Shown: positions 1-11,330, counted from the stretch's first letter. The stretch is 64,000 bases of DNA from Mycobacterium palustre (GCF_002101785.1 NZ_LQPJ01000064.1:1-64000), one strand, 5' to 3'. Notes: generated by a model not told the origin, from the letters alone. Program-made: numbers and translations.

Positions 1-590
1 GCCCCCCACAGCAGGCCGCCGCGGCCGCCGGCCCCGCCGGCCGCGCCGTTGCCCGTGGGGGTAGCCGCAGCGCCACCGGCGCCGCCGGCCCCGCCGGTGC
101 CGAACAGCCCCGCGGGCCCGCCCTGACCGCCGGGCTGGCCGGGAGCGCCGGACCCGCCGGCGCCGCCATTGCCGATCAGGATTCCGCCGGCCTGGCCGGC
201 AGCCCCGCTACCGGGTGCCGCGTTGGCGCCGTTGCCGATCAGCGGGCGGCCCGCGATCAACTCGGTGGGCGTGTTGATCACGTTGAGCAGCTGCTGCAGC
301 GGCGACGCGTTGGCCGCCTCGGTGGCGGCGTAGGACGCCCCGCCCGCGTTCAGCGTCGTCACGAACTGCGAATGGAAGGCCTCCACCTGCGCGATGATTG
401 CTTGGTACTCGCGGGCGTGCGAGGAAAACAGCGCGGCGACGCCGGCGGACACCTCATCGGCGGCCGCGGGCACCAGGCCGGTCGTCGGAGCCGCGGCGTT
501 TGCGGCGGCCGTGCTGATTGTCGACCCAATAGTTGCCAAATTCGAAGCCGCCGCCGAAACCGTTTCAGGTACCGCGAACACAAATGACAT
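1..590 (-). CDS. PE_PGRS family protein, N-terminal part (cut by window edge)
   Basis: The reading frame starts at an ATG at 590 with a GGGAGG ribosome site about 6 bases upstream and runs off the window. It begins [20 protein letters not shown], a typical PE domain of about 95 residues, passes through a linker containing [19 protein letters not shown], and then becomes Gly/Ala-rich repeats of the GGAGGAGG type. PE_PGRS proteins are surface or secreted proteins exported through ESX systems; the function of this member is unknown. In M. tuberculosis a PE_PGRS gene also lies next to glgB, so the position is syntenic. The C-terminus cannot be judged. Confidence 0.9.
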   Translation of the reverse strand, partial: MSFVFAVPETVSAAASNLATIGSTISTAAANAAAPTTGLVPAAADEVSAGVAALFSSHAREYQAIIAQVEAFHSQFVTTLNAGGASYAATEAANASPLQQLLNVINTPTELIAGRPLIGNGANAAPGSGAAGQAGGILIGNGGAGGSGAPGQPGGQGGPAGLFGTGGAGGAGGAAATPTGNGAAGGAGGRGGLLWG

Positions 591-622
591 CCGTCGCCTC
601 CCAGCGGGTCAAACCAGCCGCC

Positions 623-649
623 GATGATGACCGAGCTGCGGTCATCATC
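623..649. repeat. Perfect 11-bp inverted repeat between glgB and PE_PGRS
   Basis: Arms GATGATGACCG (623-633) and CGGTCATCATC (639-649) flank a 5-base loop. It lies 86 bases past the glgB stop and 33 bases before the PE_PGRS start, both on the minus strand. No T-run follows in that direction, so it is either a weak terminator-like hairpin in the 5' leader of the PE_PGRS mRNA or a regulator's operator. Confidence 0.6.
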
Positions 650-734
650 AATAGCGAATAGGCAGCGAATCATATCGCGATACGCGCACGTGTAAATAGC
701 TGACAAATGAAATTGTTATCTACCGCCGCGTGAC

Positions 735-2930
735 TTATTCGGGCTCCAGCCACAACGCCGAGGTCGGCGGCAGCACCAGCACCGCGGACGCCGGGCGGCC
801 GTGCCACGGGTCCTCGGTGGCGTCGACGCCGCCCATGTTGCCGATTCCGGAGCCGTTGTAGGCCGTCGCGTCGGTGTTAAGCACCTCGCGCCAGCGCCCG
901 GCAGACGGTAGGCCCAGCCGGTAGCCGCTGTGCTCGGCCCCCGCGAAATTGAACACGCAGGCCATTACCGAACCGTCACTGCCGTAACGCAGAAAACTCA
1001 GCACGTTGTTGGCCGAGTCGTTGGCGTCGATCCAGGAATAGCCCTCGGGAATGGTGTCTTGACTCCACAGCGCCGGGCGGCTGCGATAGATGGCGTTGAT
1101 ATCGCGTACCAGGCGCAAAATGCCATTGGAAAAGCCTTGCTCGTCGAGCTGCCACCAATCCAAGCCGTTTTGCTCCGACCATTCGGCCCGCTGGCCGAAT
1201 TCCTGGCCCATGAAAAGGAGCTGCTTGCCCGGGTGGGCCCATTGATACGCGAGCAAACTGCGCAGGCCGGCGGCCTTGACGTGGTTGTTGCCCGGCATCC
1301 GGCCCCACAGCGTGCCCTTGCCGTGCACCACCTCGTCGTGGCTGATCGGCAGCACGTAGTTCTCGCTGAATGCATACAGCATCGAGAACGTCATCTCGTG
1401 GTGGTGGTAGCTGCGGTAGATCGGGTCACGGCTGATGTAGTCCAGCGTGTCGTGCATCCAGCCCATGTTCCACTTCATCGAAAATCCAAGGCCGCCAAGG
1501 TTTGTCGGCCGCGTCACGCCGGGCCACGACGTCGACTCCTCGGCCACGGTGACGATGCCCGGTGCCGCCTTGTGCGCGGTCGCGTTCATCTCCTGCAGGA
1601 ACTGGACCGCCTCCAAATTTTCCCGTCCACCGTAGGCGTTCGGCGTCCAGCCGCCCTCGGGACGCGAGTAGTCCAAATACAGCATCGACGCGACCGCGTC
1701 GACCCGCAGCCCGTCGATGTGGTACTCTTCTAGCCAGTACAGCGCGTTGGCCACCAAAAAGTTGCGCACCTCCGGGCGGCCGAAGTCGAAAACGTAAGTG
1801 CCCCAGTCGAGTTGCTCGCCGCGCTTGGGGTCGGAGTGCTCGTAGAGCGGGGTGCCGTCGAACCGCCCCAGCGCCCAGGCGTCCTTCGGGAAGTGGGCTG
1901 GCACCCAGTCGACGATGACGCCGATGCCAGCCTGGTGCAGGGCGTCGACCAGGGCCCGGAAATCGTCGGGCGTGCCGAATCGTGACGTGGGCGCGTAGTA
2001 GGACGTGACCTGGTAGCCCCACGACCCGGCGAACGGGTGCTCGGCGACCGGCAGCAGCTCGACATGGGTAAACCCGTGCTCGACGACGTAGGCCGTCAGC
2101 TGGTGGGCGAGGTCGCGATAGCTCAGCCCGGGCCGCCACGAGCCCAGGTGGACTTCGTAGGTGCTCATCGGCTCGAACACCGGGTTGCGCTGCGCGCGCT
2201 GCGCCATCCAGTCGGCGTCGTGCCAGGTGTACTCGCTGAGCGTCACCCGTGAGGCGGTGTGCGGCGGCACCTCGGTGGCGAAGGCGAAGGGGTCGGCCCG
2301 CTCGGTGACGGCGCCGTCGGCCCCGTGCACGCGGAACTTGTAGAGCCCACCCATCGGGAAGCCGGGCCAGAACAGCTCCCAGACCCCCGACGAACCGAGC
2401 ACCCGCATCGGGGCGTCGCTGCCGGTCCAGCCGTTGAACTCGCCGATCAGGCTGACGCCCTTCGCGTTGGGCGCCCACACCGCGAACGACACCCCGGTGA
2501 CGACACCGTCGGCGGTGGTGAACGAGCGCGGGTGCGCCCCAAGGACGTCCCAGAGCCGCTCGTGGCGGCCCTCGTTGAACAGATGCAGGTCCATCTCGCC
2601 GAGGGTGGGCAGGAAGCGGTAGGCGTCGGCGACGACGTAGGGGTCGGCGCCCTCGTAGGTGATCTCGAGTCGGTAGTCGATCAGGTTCACGAACGGCAGC
2701 GCCACGGCGAACAGCCCCGCTTCGATGTGCTGCAATTCGAACCGGTCGTCGCCGACCAGGGCGACCACTCGGCGCGCGTGCGGGCGGTACGCCCGGACCA
2801 CGGTGTGGTCGTCGTACTCGTGGGCGCCGAGGACGCCGTGCGGGTTGTGATGCGCACCGGCCACCAGGCGCGCCAGGTCCGACGGGTCGGGTGCCAGGTG
2901 CGGACTGGCGAGTTGTTCGGTTCGACTCAT
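735..2930 (-). CDS. glgB: 1,4-alpha-glucan branching enzyme GlgB
   Basis: A 731-residue protein, the usual length of the mycobacterial enzyme. It forms alpha-1,6 branches in glycogen and in GlgE-derived alpha-glucan in the cytosol. An N-terminal CBM48-type beta-sandwich precedes a GH13 barrel. The catalytic motifs are visible: [13 protein letters not shown] (nucleophile Asp), TVAEEST (acid/base Glu) and [11 protein letters not shown] (third Asp). I chose the ATG at 2930, preceded by GAGGTG; the frame stays open to 3047 but that extension overlaps glgE. The gene begins 5 bases after the glgE stop, so glgE-glgB is an operon matching the GlgE pathway. Confidence 0.97.
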   Translation of the reverse strand: MSRTEQLASPHLAPDPSDLARLVAGAHHNPHGVLGAHEYDDHTVVRAYRPHARRVVALVGDDRFELQHIEAGLFAVALPFVNLIDYRLEITYEGADPYVVADAYRFLPTLGEMDLHLFNEGRHERLWDVLGAHPRSFTTADGVVTGVSFAVWAPNAKGVSLIGEFNGWTGSDAPMRVLGSSGVWELFWPGFPMGGLYKFRVHGADGAVTERADPFAFATEVPPHTASRVTLSEYTWHDADWMAQRAQRNPVFEPMSTYEVHLGSWRPGLSYRDLAHQLTAYVVEHGFTHVELLPVAEHPFAGSWGYQVTSYYAPTSRFGTPDDFRALVDALHQAGIGVIVDWVPAHFPKDAWALGRFDGTPLYEHSDPKRGEQLDWGTYVFDFGRPEVRNFLVANALYWLEEYHIDGLRVDAVASMLYLDYSRPEGGWTPNAYGGRENLEAVQFLQEMNATAHKAAPGIVTVAEESTSWPGVTRPTNLGGLGFSMKWNMGWMHDTLDYISRDPIYRSYHHHEMTFSMLYAFSENYVLPISHDEVVHGKGTLWGRMPGNNHVKAAGLRSLLAYQWAHPGKQLLFMGQEFGQRAEWSEQNGLDWWQLDEQGFSNGILRLVRDINAIYRSRPALWSQDTIPEGYSWIDANDSANNVLSFLRYGSDGSVMACVFNFAGAEHSGYRLGLPSAGRWREVLNTDATAYNGSGIGNMGGVDATEDPWHGRPASAVLVLPPTSALWLEPE

Positions 2931-2935
2931 GCGCG

Positions 2936-5083
2936 TCACCTCCTGCGCAGCAATGTCATTCGGGATTCCTGCGGCACCAGGGGCATGTTGATGATGTGGG
3001 CGACCGCCCGCCCGGGATCCAATCGCACGTAATTGGCCGCCCCCCACTGGTATTCCTGGCCGGTGATCTCGTCGCGCACCCAGAACCGCTCATAGGGCTC
3101 CATACCCAATGCCGCCATGTCTAACCACAGCGTCGCTTCCTCGGGGCCGAACGCGTTAAGCGTCACCACCACCAGGACGCAGTCGCCGGTGGCCGGATCG
3201 AACTTGCTGTAGGCCAGCAGCGCGTCGTTGTCCACGCTGTGGAAGTGGAGGGTGCGCAGCTGCTGCAGCGCGGGATGCACGCGGCGAATCATGTTGAGCT
3301 GCTTGATGAATGGCTCCAGCGATCTACCGGCGGCGAGAGCGCCCGCAAAGTCGCGCGGACGCAACTCGTATTTCTCCGAATCCAGGTACTCCTCGCTGCC
3401 CTCGCGCACTGCGCGGTGCTCGAACAGCTCGTAGCCCGAGTACACGCCCCAGGCCGGACCCATGGTCGCCGCCAGCACCGCGCGGATGGCGAACATGCCC
3501 GGGCCGTTGTGCTGCAGCACCGCGTGCAGGATGTCGGGGGTGTTGACGAACAGGTTCGGCCGGCGGAAGTCGGCCAGCGCGGCGATGTCGTTGCCGAACT
3601 CGGTGAGCTCCCACTTGGCGGTGCGCCAGGTGAAGTACGTGTAGGACTGCGTAAAACCCAGTTTGGCCAGGCCGTACTGGCGGGCCGGCGGCGTGAAGGC
3701 CTCGGACAGGAACAGCACGTCGGGATCTCGGTCCTTGACCTGAGCGATCAGCCAGGCCCAGAAGTCGGGTGGCTTGGTGTGGGGGTTGTCGACGCGGAAG
3801 AACTTGACGCCGTGGTCGACCCAGTGCAAGACGACGCGCAGCACCTCGTCGTAAAGGCCCGCCGGGTCGTTGTCGAAGTTGAGCGGATAGATGTCCTGGT
3901 ATTTCTTCGGCGGGTTCTCCGCGTAGGCGATGGTGCCGTCCGGCAACTCGGTGAACCACTGCCGGTGTTCGCGGGCCCAGGGGTGATCGGGCGCGCACTG
4001 CAGCGCCAAGTCCAGGGCTACCTCCATGCCGAGATCGCGGGCGGCGGCGACGAAGTCGTCGAAGTCGTCGATCGTGCCGAGCTGCGGGTGAACGGCGTCG
4101 TGGCCGCCCTCGTCGCTGCCGATCGCCCACGGCGACCCCACATCGCCGGGCGCGGCGGTGGGGGAGTTGTTGCGGCCCTTGCGGTGCACCTTGCCGATCG
4201 GGTGGATCGGCGGCAGGTAGACGACGTCGAACCCCATGTCGGCGATCCGCGGAAGCTGGGCGGCCGCGGTGGCGAACGTGCCGTGCACGGGCCTGCCGTC
4301 GGCGTCCCACCCGCCGGTGGACCGCGGGAACATCTCGTACCACGAGCCGAACCGGGCCAGCGGCCGATCGACCCACACACCGTACTGTTCGCCTCGCGTC
4401 ACCAGATCGCGCAACGGGAAAGCCGCCAACAGCTCTTCGATCTCGGCCGACAGCGCCAGCGCGGTGCGCGTCACCGGATCCCCGGGGGTGCGCAGCGCCT
4501 TGGCGGCGCTGATCAGCGGATCGCGGCGGGCCCGCGGCACCCCGGTCGCCGCCCGCTCGAACAACGCGGCCCCGACCAGCAGGTCGTTGGACAGTTCCGT
4601 CTCGCCCTGGCCGGCCTCCAGCTTGGCGACCAGCCCGTGCCGCCAGGTGCGGATGGGGTCGCCCCACCCGTCGACGCGGAAGGTCCACAGCCCTACCCGA
4701 TCCGGGGTGAACTGGCCGTGGAACACGTAGGGCTCGAGGCCCTCGGTCATGGGAAGCAGCAACGGCTTGACCCGTTGCTCGGCGGCCTTGCCGTCCAGCG
4801 TGGCCGCGGGCCGCTCCGGTGCCTGGACCGCCTTGATGCGCCGCGTTTCGGCAACCTGTGGGTAGCGGGGCCCGAGGTAGCGCACGACCAGGGTCGCCGC
4901 GACCGCCTCGTGGCCCTCGCGCCATACCGCGGCGCTGACCGGGACGATCTCACCGACCACGGCCTTGGCTGGGTAGGCGCCACACGACACGACGGGCGCG
5001 ACGTTATCGATCTCGACACGACCGGGCACAACCACTCCGTTCGATCTCTCCGGTTCCTCCTCGCCCCGCCACGCGGGCCGCAT
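2936..5083 (-). CDS. glgE: Alpha-1,4-glucan:maltose-1-phosphate maltosyltransferase GlgE
   Basis: GlgE extends linear alpha-1,4-glucan using maltose-1-phosphate; in M. tuberculosis blocking it poisons the cell with that substrate. The sequence shows an N-terminal beta domain ([17 protein letters not shown]), a GH13 barrel with nucleophile Asp in [15 protein letters not shown] and acid/base Glu in [15 protein letters not shown], and a C-terminal beta domain. The start is uncertain. A GTG at 5089, an ATG at 5083 and a GTG at 5035 are all in frame; the last gives 699 residues and begins VVVPGR, close to the 701 residues of the H37Rv protein. The upstream candidates fall inside a duplicated segment (5039-5149), so the extra N-terminus may be an artefact of that duplication. 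Confidence 0.95.
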   Translation of the reverse strand: MRPAWRGEEEPERSNGVVVPGRVEIDNVAPVVSCGAYPAKAVVGEIVPVSAAVWREGHEAVAATLVVRYLGPRYPQVAETRRIKAVQAPERPAATLDGKAAEQRVKPLLLPMTEGLEPYVFHGQFTPDRVGLWTFRVDGWGDPIRTWRHGLVAKLEAGQGETELSNDLLVGAALFERAATGVPRARRDPLISAAKALRTPGDPVTRTALALSAEIEELLAAFPLRDLVTRGEQYGVWVDRPLARFGSWYEMFPRSTGGWDADGRPVHGTFATAAAQLPRIADMGFDVVYLPPIHPIGKVHRKGRNNSPTAAPGDVGSPWAIGSDEGGHDAVHPQLGTIDDFDDFVAAARDLGMEVALDLALQCAPDHPWAREHRQWFTELPDGTIAYAENPPKKYQDIYPLNFDNDPAGLYDEVLRVVLHWVDHGVKFFRVDNPHTKPPDFWAWLIAQVKDRDPDVLFLSEAFTPPARQYGLAKLGFTQSYTYFTWRTAKWELTEFGNDIAALADFRRPNLFVNTPDILHAVLQHNGPGMFAIRAVLAATMGPAWGVYSGYELFEHRAVREGSEEYLDSEKYELRPRDFAGALAAGRSLEPFIKQLNMIRRVHPALQQLRTLHFHSVDNDALLAYSKFDPATGDCVLVVVTLNAFGPEEATLWLDMAALGMEPYERFWVRDEITGQEYQWGAANYVRLDPGRAVAHIINMPLVPQESRMTLLRRR

Positions 5084-5149
5084 CGTCACCGTCGGCGTTC
5101 GATCTTTCCGGTTCCTCCTCGCCCCGCCGCGCGGGCCGCATCGTCACCG
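5039..5149. repeat. Imperfect 53-bp direct repeat, period 58 bp, at the glgE start
   Basis: 5039-5091 and 5097-5149 are nearly identical, with two substitutions over 53 bases. Read on the minus strand each copy contains GTGACGATG followed by a strong GAGGAGGA ribosome-binding sequence. The duplication therefore doubles both the possible start codons and the ribosome site of glgE. The rest of the 5150-5350 gap is the divergent promoter region of glgE and glgP; I see no clear promoter boxes in it. Confidence 0.85.
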
Positions 5150-5350
5150 GGATGTCCGATTGTGGGCGGTCACCGCGGTGCTTCGTCGCGGAATGCTCGC
5201 GTCTAGAAACTTCCTGTCGTGGGGACTTCGTGGGAGTTGAGGAAGCACCGTTGCGGCCCCAATAACTACCCGATACCCACCCTAGTGTTCGGTCACACTC
5301 GTCGGGCGGTCGTCCTGCGGGCCTCGCGATGCTCAGTAAGGTAGTGACGT

Positions 5351-7969
5351 GTGAAAGCCCTTCGCCGCTTTACCGTCCGCGCTCATCTGCCCGAGCGTCT
5401 GGCCGCGCTGGATCACTTGTCGATGAACCTGAGGTGGTCGTGGGATAGGCCGACACAGGCCCTGTTCGAGACCATCGATCCCGCGCTGTGGGCGCGGTGC
5501 GGCTGCGACCCGGTCGCGTTGCTCGGGGCGGTGAACCCGGCGCGGCTCGACGAGCTGGCGCTCGACGAAGGCTTCCTGGGCCGGCTCGACGCCCTGGCGG
5601 CCGACCTGGACGATTACCTGAGCCGTCCGCTGTGGTACCAGCAGCGCCAGCACCACGACGCCACGATGCCGGCCGCGATCGCGTACTTCTCGATGGAGTT
5701 CGGCGTCGCCGAGGTGCTGCCCAACTACTCCGGCGGGCTGGGGATTCTGGCCGGTGACCACCTGAAGTCGGCGTCCGATCTGGGGGTCCCGCTGATCGCG
5801 GTCGGCCTGTACTACCGTTCCGGCTACTTCCGGCAGTCGCTGACCGCCGACGGCTGGCAGAACGAGACCTACCCTTCGCTCGACCCGCAGGGGCTGCCGC
5901 TGCGGTTGCTGACCGACGCCACGGGTGATCCCGCGCTGGTGGAGCTCACGCTCCCCGATTCCGCGCAACTTCGGGCGCGGATCTGGGTCGCGCAGGTGGG
6001 TCGCGTCCCGCTGTTGCTGCTGGACTCCGACGTCCCGGAGAACGAACACGAACTGCGCAGCGTCACCGACCGCCTCTACGGCGGCGACCAGGAGCACCGG
6101 ATGCGCCAGGAGATCCTGGCCGGCATCGGCGGGGTGCGCGCGATCCGCGCGTTCACGGCCATCGAAGGGCTGCCCGCACCCGAGGTGTTCCACATGAACG
6201 AGGGGCACGCCGGCTTTCTGGGGGCGGAACGCATCCGCGAGCTGATGACTGATTCGGGATTGGACTTCGAGACGGCGCTGACGGTGGTGCGCTCCAGCAC
6301 CGTGTTCACCACGCACACCCCGGTGCCCGCCGGCATCGACCGGTTCCCCCTCGACATGGTGCGGCTGTACTTCGACGACCACCTCGACGGCACGCCCGAC
6401 GAGACCGATGCGCCCGCGCTGCTGCCCGGCGTGCCGACCGCTCGGATCCTCGCCCTGGGCGCCGAGGACGATCCGACCAAGTTCAACATGGCGCACATGG
6501 GCCTGCGGCTGGCCCAGCGCGCCAACGGCGTCTCGCTGCTGCACGGCCGGGTGAGCCGGGCCATGTTCAACGAGCTGTGGCCGGGGTTCGACCCGGGCGA
6601 GGTGCCGATCGGGTCGATCACCAACGGCGTGCACGCGCGCACCTGGGCGGCCCCGCAGTGGCTGCAGCTGGGCCGCGAGCTGGCGGGCTCGGATTCGTTC
6701 GGCGACCCGGGCGTGTGGCTGCGCCTGCAGCAGGTCGACGCGGGCCACTTGTGGTGGATCCGCTCGCAGCTGCGTTCGCAGCTCGTGGAGGACGTCCGGC
6801 GGAGGTTGCGCAGCTCCTGGCTGGAGCGGGGTGCCTCGGACGCCGAATTGGGTTGGATAGCAACGGCTTTCGATCCGAACGTGCTAACCGTCGGGTTCGC
6901 GCGGCGGGTGCCGACCTACAAGCGGCTGACGCTGATGCTGCGCGATCCCGAGCGGCTGGAGCGGCTGCTGCTCAACGAGGAACGGCCGATTCAGCTGATC
7001 GTCGCGGGCAAGTCGCACCCGGCCGACGACGGCGGCAAGGCGCTGATCCAGCAGGTGGTGCGGTTCGCCGACCGCCCCGAGGTGCGCCACCGTATCGCGT
7101 TTTTGCCCGACTACGACATGTCGATGGCCCGGCTGCTGTATTGGGGCTGCGACGTGTGGCTGAACAACCCGCTGCGCCCCCTGGAGGCCTGCGGCACCTC
7201 GGGGATGAAGAGCGCGCTCAACGGCGGGCTGAACCTGTCCATCCGCGACGGCTGGTGGGACGAGTGCTACGACGGCGAAAACGGTTGGGAGATACCGTCT
7301 GCCGACGGCGTCGCCGACGAGTCACGTCGCGACGACCTGGAATCCGCGGGGCTCTACAACCTTTTGGAGCAGGCCGTGGCGCCGAAGTTCTACGAGCGCG
7401 ACGAGCAGGGCGTGCCGCCCCGGTGGATCGAAATGGTCCGCCATACCTTGCAAACCCTCGGCCCGAAGGTGCTGGCCTCGCGCATGGTGCGCGACTACGT
7501 CGAGCAGTACTACACCCCGGCGGCACGGTCGCTGCGCAAGACCGTCGCGCCGGGCGACGAACACGACGGGGAGTTCGGCGCCGCGCGGGAGCTGGCGGCC
7601 TACCGCGCGCGGGTCCGCGAGGCGTGGCCCAAGATCACCATCACCGACGTCGACAGCACCGGTCTGCCGGACATCCCGGTGCTCGGCTCGAAGTTGACCC
7701 TGACCGCGACCGTGCACCTGGCCGGCCTGCGGCCCGACGAGGTCACGGTGCAGGCGGTGGTGGGCCGGGTCGACGCCAGCGACGCCCTGCTGAACCCGGT
7801 GACCGTGGAGATGTCGTACACCGGCACCGCCGAGGCCGGCAACCAGGTCTTCTCCACCACCACGTCGCTGCCGCTGGCCGGCGCGGTCGGCTACACCGTG
7901 CGCGTGCTGCCGCACCACCCGCTGCTGGACGCCAGCAACGAACTCGGCCTGGTCACGTTGGCTCGCTAA
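5351..7969 (+). CDS. glgP: Alpha-glucan (glycogen) phosphorylase GlgP
   Basis: 872 residues starting at a GTG (MKALRRFTVRAHLPERL). GT35-family phosphorylase that releases glucose-1-phosphate from alpha-glucans using pyridoxal phosphate. The PLP-lysine motif EACGTSGMKSALNGGLN is present, with Lys about residue 620, as are the N-terminal block SMEFGVAEVLPNYSGGLGIL and the HMNEGHAGF substrate segment. This is the actinobacterial type, shorter at the N-terminus than animal or E. coli enzymes and with a C-terminal beta-rich tail. It is transcribed away from glgE-glgB, so synthesis and breakdown share one intergenic control region. Its 3' end overlaps dinG by 17 bases, tail to tail. Confidence 0.96.
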   Translation: MKALRRFTVRAHLPERLAALDHLSMNLRWSWDRPTQALFETIDPALWARCGCDPVALLGAVNPARLDELALDEGFLGRLDALAADLDDYLSRPLWYQQRQHHDATMPAAIAYFSMEFGVAEVLPNYSGGLGILAGDHLKSASDLGVPLIAVGLYYRSGYFRQSLTADGWQNETYPSLDPQGLPLRLLTDATGDPALVELTLPDSAQLRARIWVAQVGRVPLLLLDSDVPENEHELRSVTDRLYGGDQEHRMRQEILAGIGGVRAIRAFTAIEGLPAPEVFHMNEGHAGFLGAERIRELMTDSGLDFETALTVVRSSTVFTTHTPVPAGIDRFPLDMVRLYFDDHLDGTPDETDAPALLPGVPTARILALGAEDDPTKFNMAHMGLRLAQRANGVSLLHGRVSRAMFNELWPGFDPGEVPIGSITNGVHARTWAAPQWLQLGRELAGSDSFGDPGVWLRLQQVDAGHLWWIRSQLRSQLVEDVRRRLRSSWLERGASDAELGWIATAFDPNVLTVGFARRVPTYKRLTLMLRDPERLERLLLNEERPIQLIVAGKSHPADDGGKALIQQVVRFADRPEVRHRIAFLPDYDMSMARLLYWGCDVWLNNPLRPLEACGTSGMKSALNGGLNLSIRDGWWDECYDGENGWEIPSADGVADESRRDDLESAGLYNLLEQAVAPKFYERDEQGVPPRWIEMVRHTLQTLGPKVLASRMVRDYVEQYYTPAARSLRKTVAPGDEHDGEFGAARELAAYRARVREAWPKITITDVDSTGLPDIPVLGSKLTLTATVHLAGLRPDEVTVQAVVGRVDASDALLNPVTVEMSYTGTAEAGNQVFSTTTSLPLAGAVGYTVRVLPHHPLLDASNELGLVTLAR

Positions 7970-9956
7970 CAGCCGCGCTAGAGGTGCGCAGGCGCCGTAG
8001 CGCCGCGCGGACCTGTGCCGGGTCGGTGGTCTGCCAGAACGGCGGCAGCGAGGCGCACAGGTAGCCGCCGTAGCTCGCGGTCACCATTCGGGAGTCGAGC
8101 ACCGCGACCACGCCGCGGTCGCTGACGCGGCGCAGCAGCCGGCCCGACCCCTGCGCCAGCAGCAGCGCGGCATGGGTGGCGGCGACGGCCATGAAGCCGT
8201 TGCCGCCGCGCGCGGCCACCGCGCGCTGCCGCGCGCCCAGCAGCGGGTCGTCCGGGCGCGGAAACGGGATCCGGTCGATCAGCACCAGCGACAGCGACGG
8301 CCCGGGCACGTCGACGCCCTGCCACAGCGACAGCGTGCCGAACAGCGAGGTCTCGGGGTCGGCGCTGAACTGCTCGACCAGCGCGGAGGTGCTGTCGTCG
8401 CCCTGGCACAGCACCGGCGTCGATAGCCGCTCGCGCATAACCTCGGCGGCGGCGCGGGCGGCCCGCATCGACGAGAACAGCCCCAGGGTGCGCCCGCCGG
8501 CGGCGGCGACGAGCTCGGCGATCTCGGTCAGCTGCTCGGCCGAGCCGGTGCCGTCGCGGCCCGGGGGCGGCAGATGGGCCGCCACGTACAGGATCCCGGC
8601 CTTGGCGTGCTCGAACGGCGACCCGACGTCCAGGCCCCGCCACTTCGCCGGCTCGTCCCCGCCGGTCAGGCCCCAGGCGCCGGCCATCGCGTCGAAGGAC
8701 CCGCCGAGCGCCAGCGTCGCCGATGTGAGCACCGCGGTCGACCGCGCGAACACCTCGTTGCGCAGCAAGCCGGCGACCGACAGCGGCGCCACTCGCAGCA
8801 CGGGCCGCGGCGTGCCCCGGTTGTCCTCCTGATCGAGCCAAACGACGTCGGTGCGGTCCGGGATTGGCGGGCCGAACGACGTCAGGATCCGCGACGCGGT
8901 GTCGGAGATTTCGCTCAGTGCCGCAACGGCTTCGGCGCGCGCCGACGCCGCCTTCGCGTCAGCTGTGGTGTCGATCGCCGAGCGCGCCGCGGTCGCGACG
9001 TCGCGCAGCGCGGTCAGGTACGTCGCCATCTCGTCGTCGAGGCGATCGATGCGGCCCGGCCTGGCGTTGTGCAGCGCGGCGGCCAGGTTGGCCGCCGTGG
9101 CCTCCAGCCGCTGGGTCAGTTCGGGGTCCACCAAGCGGGTGATCCGCCGGGACGCGACGCCCAGGGTCGCCGGCGTCAGCTCCGCGGTGGCCACCGACGT
9201 CACGCGGTCGACCAGCTCGTGCGCCTCGTCGACCACCAGCAGGGAGTGCTCGGGCAGCACCCCCGATTCGGAGACGGCATCGATGGCCAGCAGCGCGTGG
9301 TTGGTGACGACGATGTCGGCGTCGCCGGCCCGCCCGCGTGCCCGCTCGGAGAAGCACTCGGTGCCGAACGGGCAGCGGGCCAGCCCGAGGCATTCGCGCG
9401 CCGAAACGCTCACCTGGGACCAGGACCGGTCCGGGACCCCGGGCTTGAGGTCGTCGCGGTCACCGGTGCCCGTCGTCGACGCCCAGGCGGTGAGCCGCTG
9501 CACGTCGCGGCCCAGCGCGGTCGCGGCGACGGCATCGAACAGCTCTTCCTGCGGGCGTTGTTCGTCCGCGTCCGGCTCGTCGGCCCCACCGTTATGAATC
9601 TTGTTCAGGCACAGGTAGTTTCGGCGGCCCTTCAGCAGCGCGAACCGCGGCCTTCGGGGCAGGGCGTCGGCGAGCGAATCGGCCAGCCGCGGCAGGTCGC
9701 GGTCGACGAGCTGACGCTGCAGCGCGATCGTCGCCGTCGACACCACGACCGTGGCGTCGTCGCCGACGGCGCGCGCGATCGCGGGCACCAGGTAGGCCAG
9801 CGACTTGCCGGTGCCGGTGCCGGCCTGCACGACCAGGTGCTCACCGGTTTCGAAGGCCCGCTCGACCGCCTGGGCCATCTCCACCTGGCCGCGCCGCTCG
9901 CTGCCGCCCAGCGCGGCCACCGCGACGGCGAGCAATTCGGGCACGGACCTGCTCAC
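7953..9956 (-). CDS. dinG: DinG-family ATP-dependent DNA helicase
   Basis: 667 residues; an XPD/DinG-like superfamily 2 helicase (5'-3' in characterised relatives) linked to DNA repair and R-loop or G4 removal. Walker A GTGTGKS is at residues 46-52 and the DEAH box is in LLVVDEAHELVDR. Cysteines in RRNYLCLNKIH, ECLGLARCPFGTECF fit the 4Fe-4S cluster found in this family. Late helicase motifs include SLWQGVDVPGPSLSLVLIDR and GSGRLLR. It lies 12 bases downstream of pncB on the same strand, so the two are likely cotranscribed. Synteny matches Rv1329c. Confidence 0.93.
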   Translation of the reverse strand: MSRSVPELLAVAVAALGGSERRGQVEMAQAVERAFETGEHLVVQAGTGTGKSLAYLVPAIARAVGDDATVVVSTATIALQRQLVDRDLPRLADSLADALPRRPRFALLKGRRNYLCLNKIHNGGADEPDADEQRPQEELFDAVAATALGRDVQRLTAWASTTGTGDRDDLKPGVPDRSWSQVSVSARECLGLARCPFGTECFSERARGRAGDADIVVTNHALLAIDAVSESGVLPEHSLLVVDEAHELVDRVTSVATAELTPATLGVASRRITRLVDPELTQRLEATAANLAAALHNARPGRIDRLDDEMATYLTALRDVATAARSAIDTTADAKAASARAEAVAALSEISDTASRILTSFGPPIPDRTDVVWLDQEDNRGTPRPVLRVAPLSVAGLLRNEVFARSTAVLTSATLALGGSFDAMAGAWGLTGGDEPAKWRGLDVGSPFEHAKAGILYVAAHLPPPGRDGTGSAEQLTEIAELVAAAGGRTLGLFSSMRAARAAAEVMRERLSTPVLCQGDDSTSALVEQFSADPETSLFGTLSLWQGVDVPGPSLSLVLIDRIPFPRPDDPLLGARQRAVAARGGNGFMAVAATHAALLLAQGSGRLLRRVSDRGVVAVLDSRMVTASYGGYLCASLPPFWQTTDPAQVRAALRRLRTSSAAVSEPT

Positions 9957-9968
9957 GTCGGGACCAAG

Positions 9969-11276
9969 CTAACTCGGTACGGGCTGGATCTGCGTCGTCG
10001 GGATCGCCGGGTCGCCGCGCGACAGGTGCAACCCCTCCCACGGCAGGCTGCGCAGGCCGGACGCCACCAGCTCGCGCGCCGCCTTGAGGTCCGGGGGCGA
10101 CACCACCTCGCCCGAGCGGACCAGCGGCGTCGTCAGCACCCGGCACGGGTCGGTAATCTCCGGCGGCCGGCCGGCGGGGTGTATCACCTCTTCGGTGATG
10201 GTCCCGGTGGGGCGCGACAGCCGCAGCGCCTCCTTGCGGCCCCCGGTGGATTGCTTGTGGCTGCTGCGCTTTTGCACCGGCATGCCGTCGACCTCGACCA
10301 GCTTGTAGACCATGCTCGCGGTCGGCGCGCCGGAACCGGTCACCAACGAGGTGCCGACGCCGTAGCTGTCGACGGGCTCGGCGCGCAGCGCGGCGATGCT
10401 GAACTCGTCGAGATCGCCGGAAACCACGATCCTGGTTTGCGTGGCGCCCAGCCCGTCGAGCTGCTCGCGGACCTGGCGGGCCAGCACGCCCAGCTCGCCG
10501 GAGTCGATGCGCACCGCACCGAGCTTGTCGCCCGCCGCGGCCACGGCGTTGGCCACGCCGGTCGTGACGTCGTAGGTGTCCACCAGCAGCGTGGTGTCGG
10601 CGCCCAGCGCGTCGACCTGGGCCCGAAACGCCGCCAGCTCGTCGGGCCCGTCCTCGCGGGTGTGCAGCATCGTGAACGCGTGCGCCGAGGTGCCCTCGGC
10701 GGGAATGCCGTAGCGGCGCTGGGCCTCCAGGTTGGAGGTCGCGGCGAAGCCGGCGACATACGCGGCGCGCGCGGCCGCGACCGCCGCGCGTTCGTGGGTT
10801 CGCCGCGACCCCATCTCGATCAGCGGGCGCCCGTCGGCGGCGCTGACCATGCGCGCCGCCGCGGACGCGATCGCGGAGTCGTGGTTGAAGATCGACAGCG
10901 CCAGCGTTTCGAGCACCACGCATTCGGCGAAGCTGCCCGTCACCGACAGCACCGGCGAATTCGGGAAATACAGCTCCCCTTCGGCGTAGCCGTCGATGTC
11001 GCCGCCGAACCGGAAACCGCGCAGGTACGCCACCGTGTCCGAGTCGAGGAACTGCGCAAGCAGCTCGCACGCGGCGTCATCGAAGGTGAACTGCGGCAAC
11101 GCTTCCAGCAGCCGGCCCGTCCCGGCGACCACGCCGTAGCGGCGGCCTTCGGGCAGCCGGCGGGCGAACAGTTCGAACGTGGTGCGGCGATGGGCGGTCC
11201 CGTCGCGCAGCGCCGCGGCCAGCATCGTCAACTCGTATTTGTCGGTTAGCAGCCCCGTCAGGACCGGCTCATTCAT
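9969..11276 (-). CDS. pncB1: Nicotinate phosphoribosyltransferase
   Basis: 435 residues. It converts nicotinate plus PRPP to nicotinate mononucleotide in the NAD salvage pathway. It begins [20 protein letters not shown], the conserved TDxYELTM start of the family. [23 protein letters not shown] is the family's phosphate-binding region, with the GTSL motif. The start ATG at 11276 is 54 bases from the divergent clpS start, so the promoters are back to back. Assignment to pncB1 rather than pncB2 rests on synteny with Rv1330c. Confidence 0.93.
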   Translation of the reverse strand: MNEPVLTGLLTDKYELTMLAAALRDGTAHRRTTFELFARRLPEGRRYGVVAGTGRLLEALPQFTFDDAACELLAQFLDSDTVAYLRGFRFGGDIDGYAEGELYFPNSPVLSVTGSFAECVVLETLALSIFNHDSAIASAAARMVSAADGRPLIEMGSRRTHERAAVAAARAAYVAGFAATSNLEAQRRYGIPAEGTSAHAFTMLHTREDGPDELAAFRAQVDALGADTTLLVDTYDVTTGVANAVAAAGDKLGAVRIDSGELGVLARQVREQLDGLGATQTRIVVSGDLDEFSIAALRAEPVDSYGVGTSLVTGSGAPTASMVYKLVEVDGMPVQKRSSHKQSTGGRKEALRLSRPTGTITEEVIHPAGRPPEITDPCRVLTTPLVRSGEVVSPPDLKAARELVASGLRSLPWEGLHLSRGDPAIPTTQIQPVPS

Positions 11277-11330
11277 GCCGCAACGGTAACGGCTGACGGC
11301 GGCGGGCTGCGTCTCGGTATCGTGGGGGCC

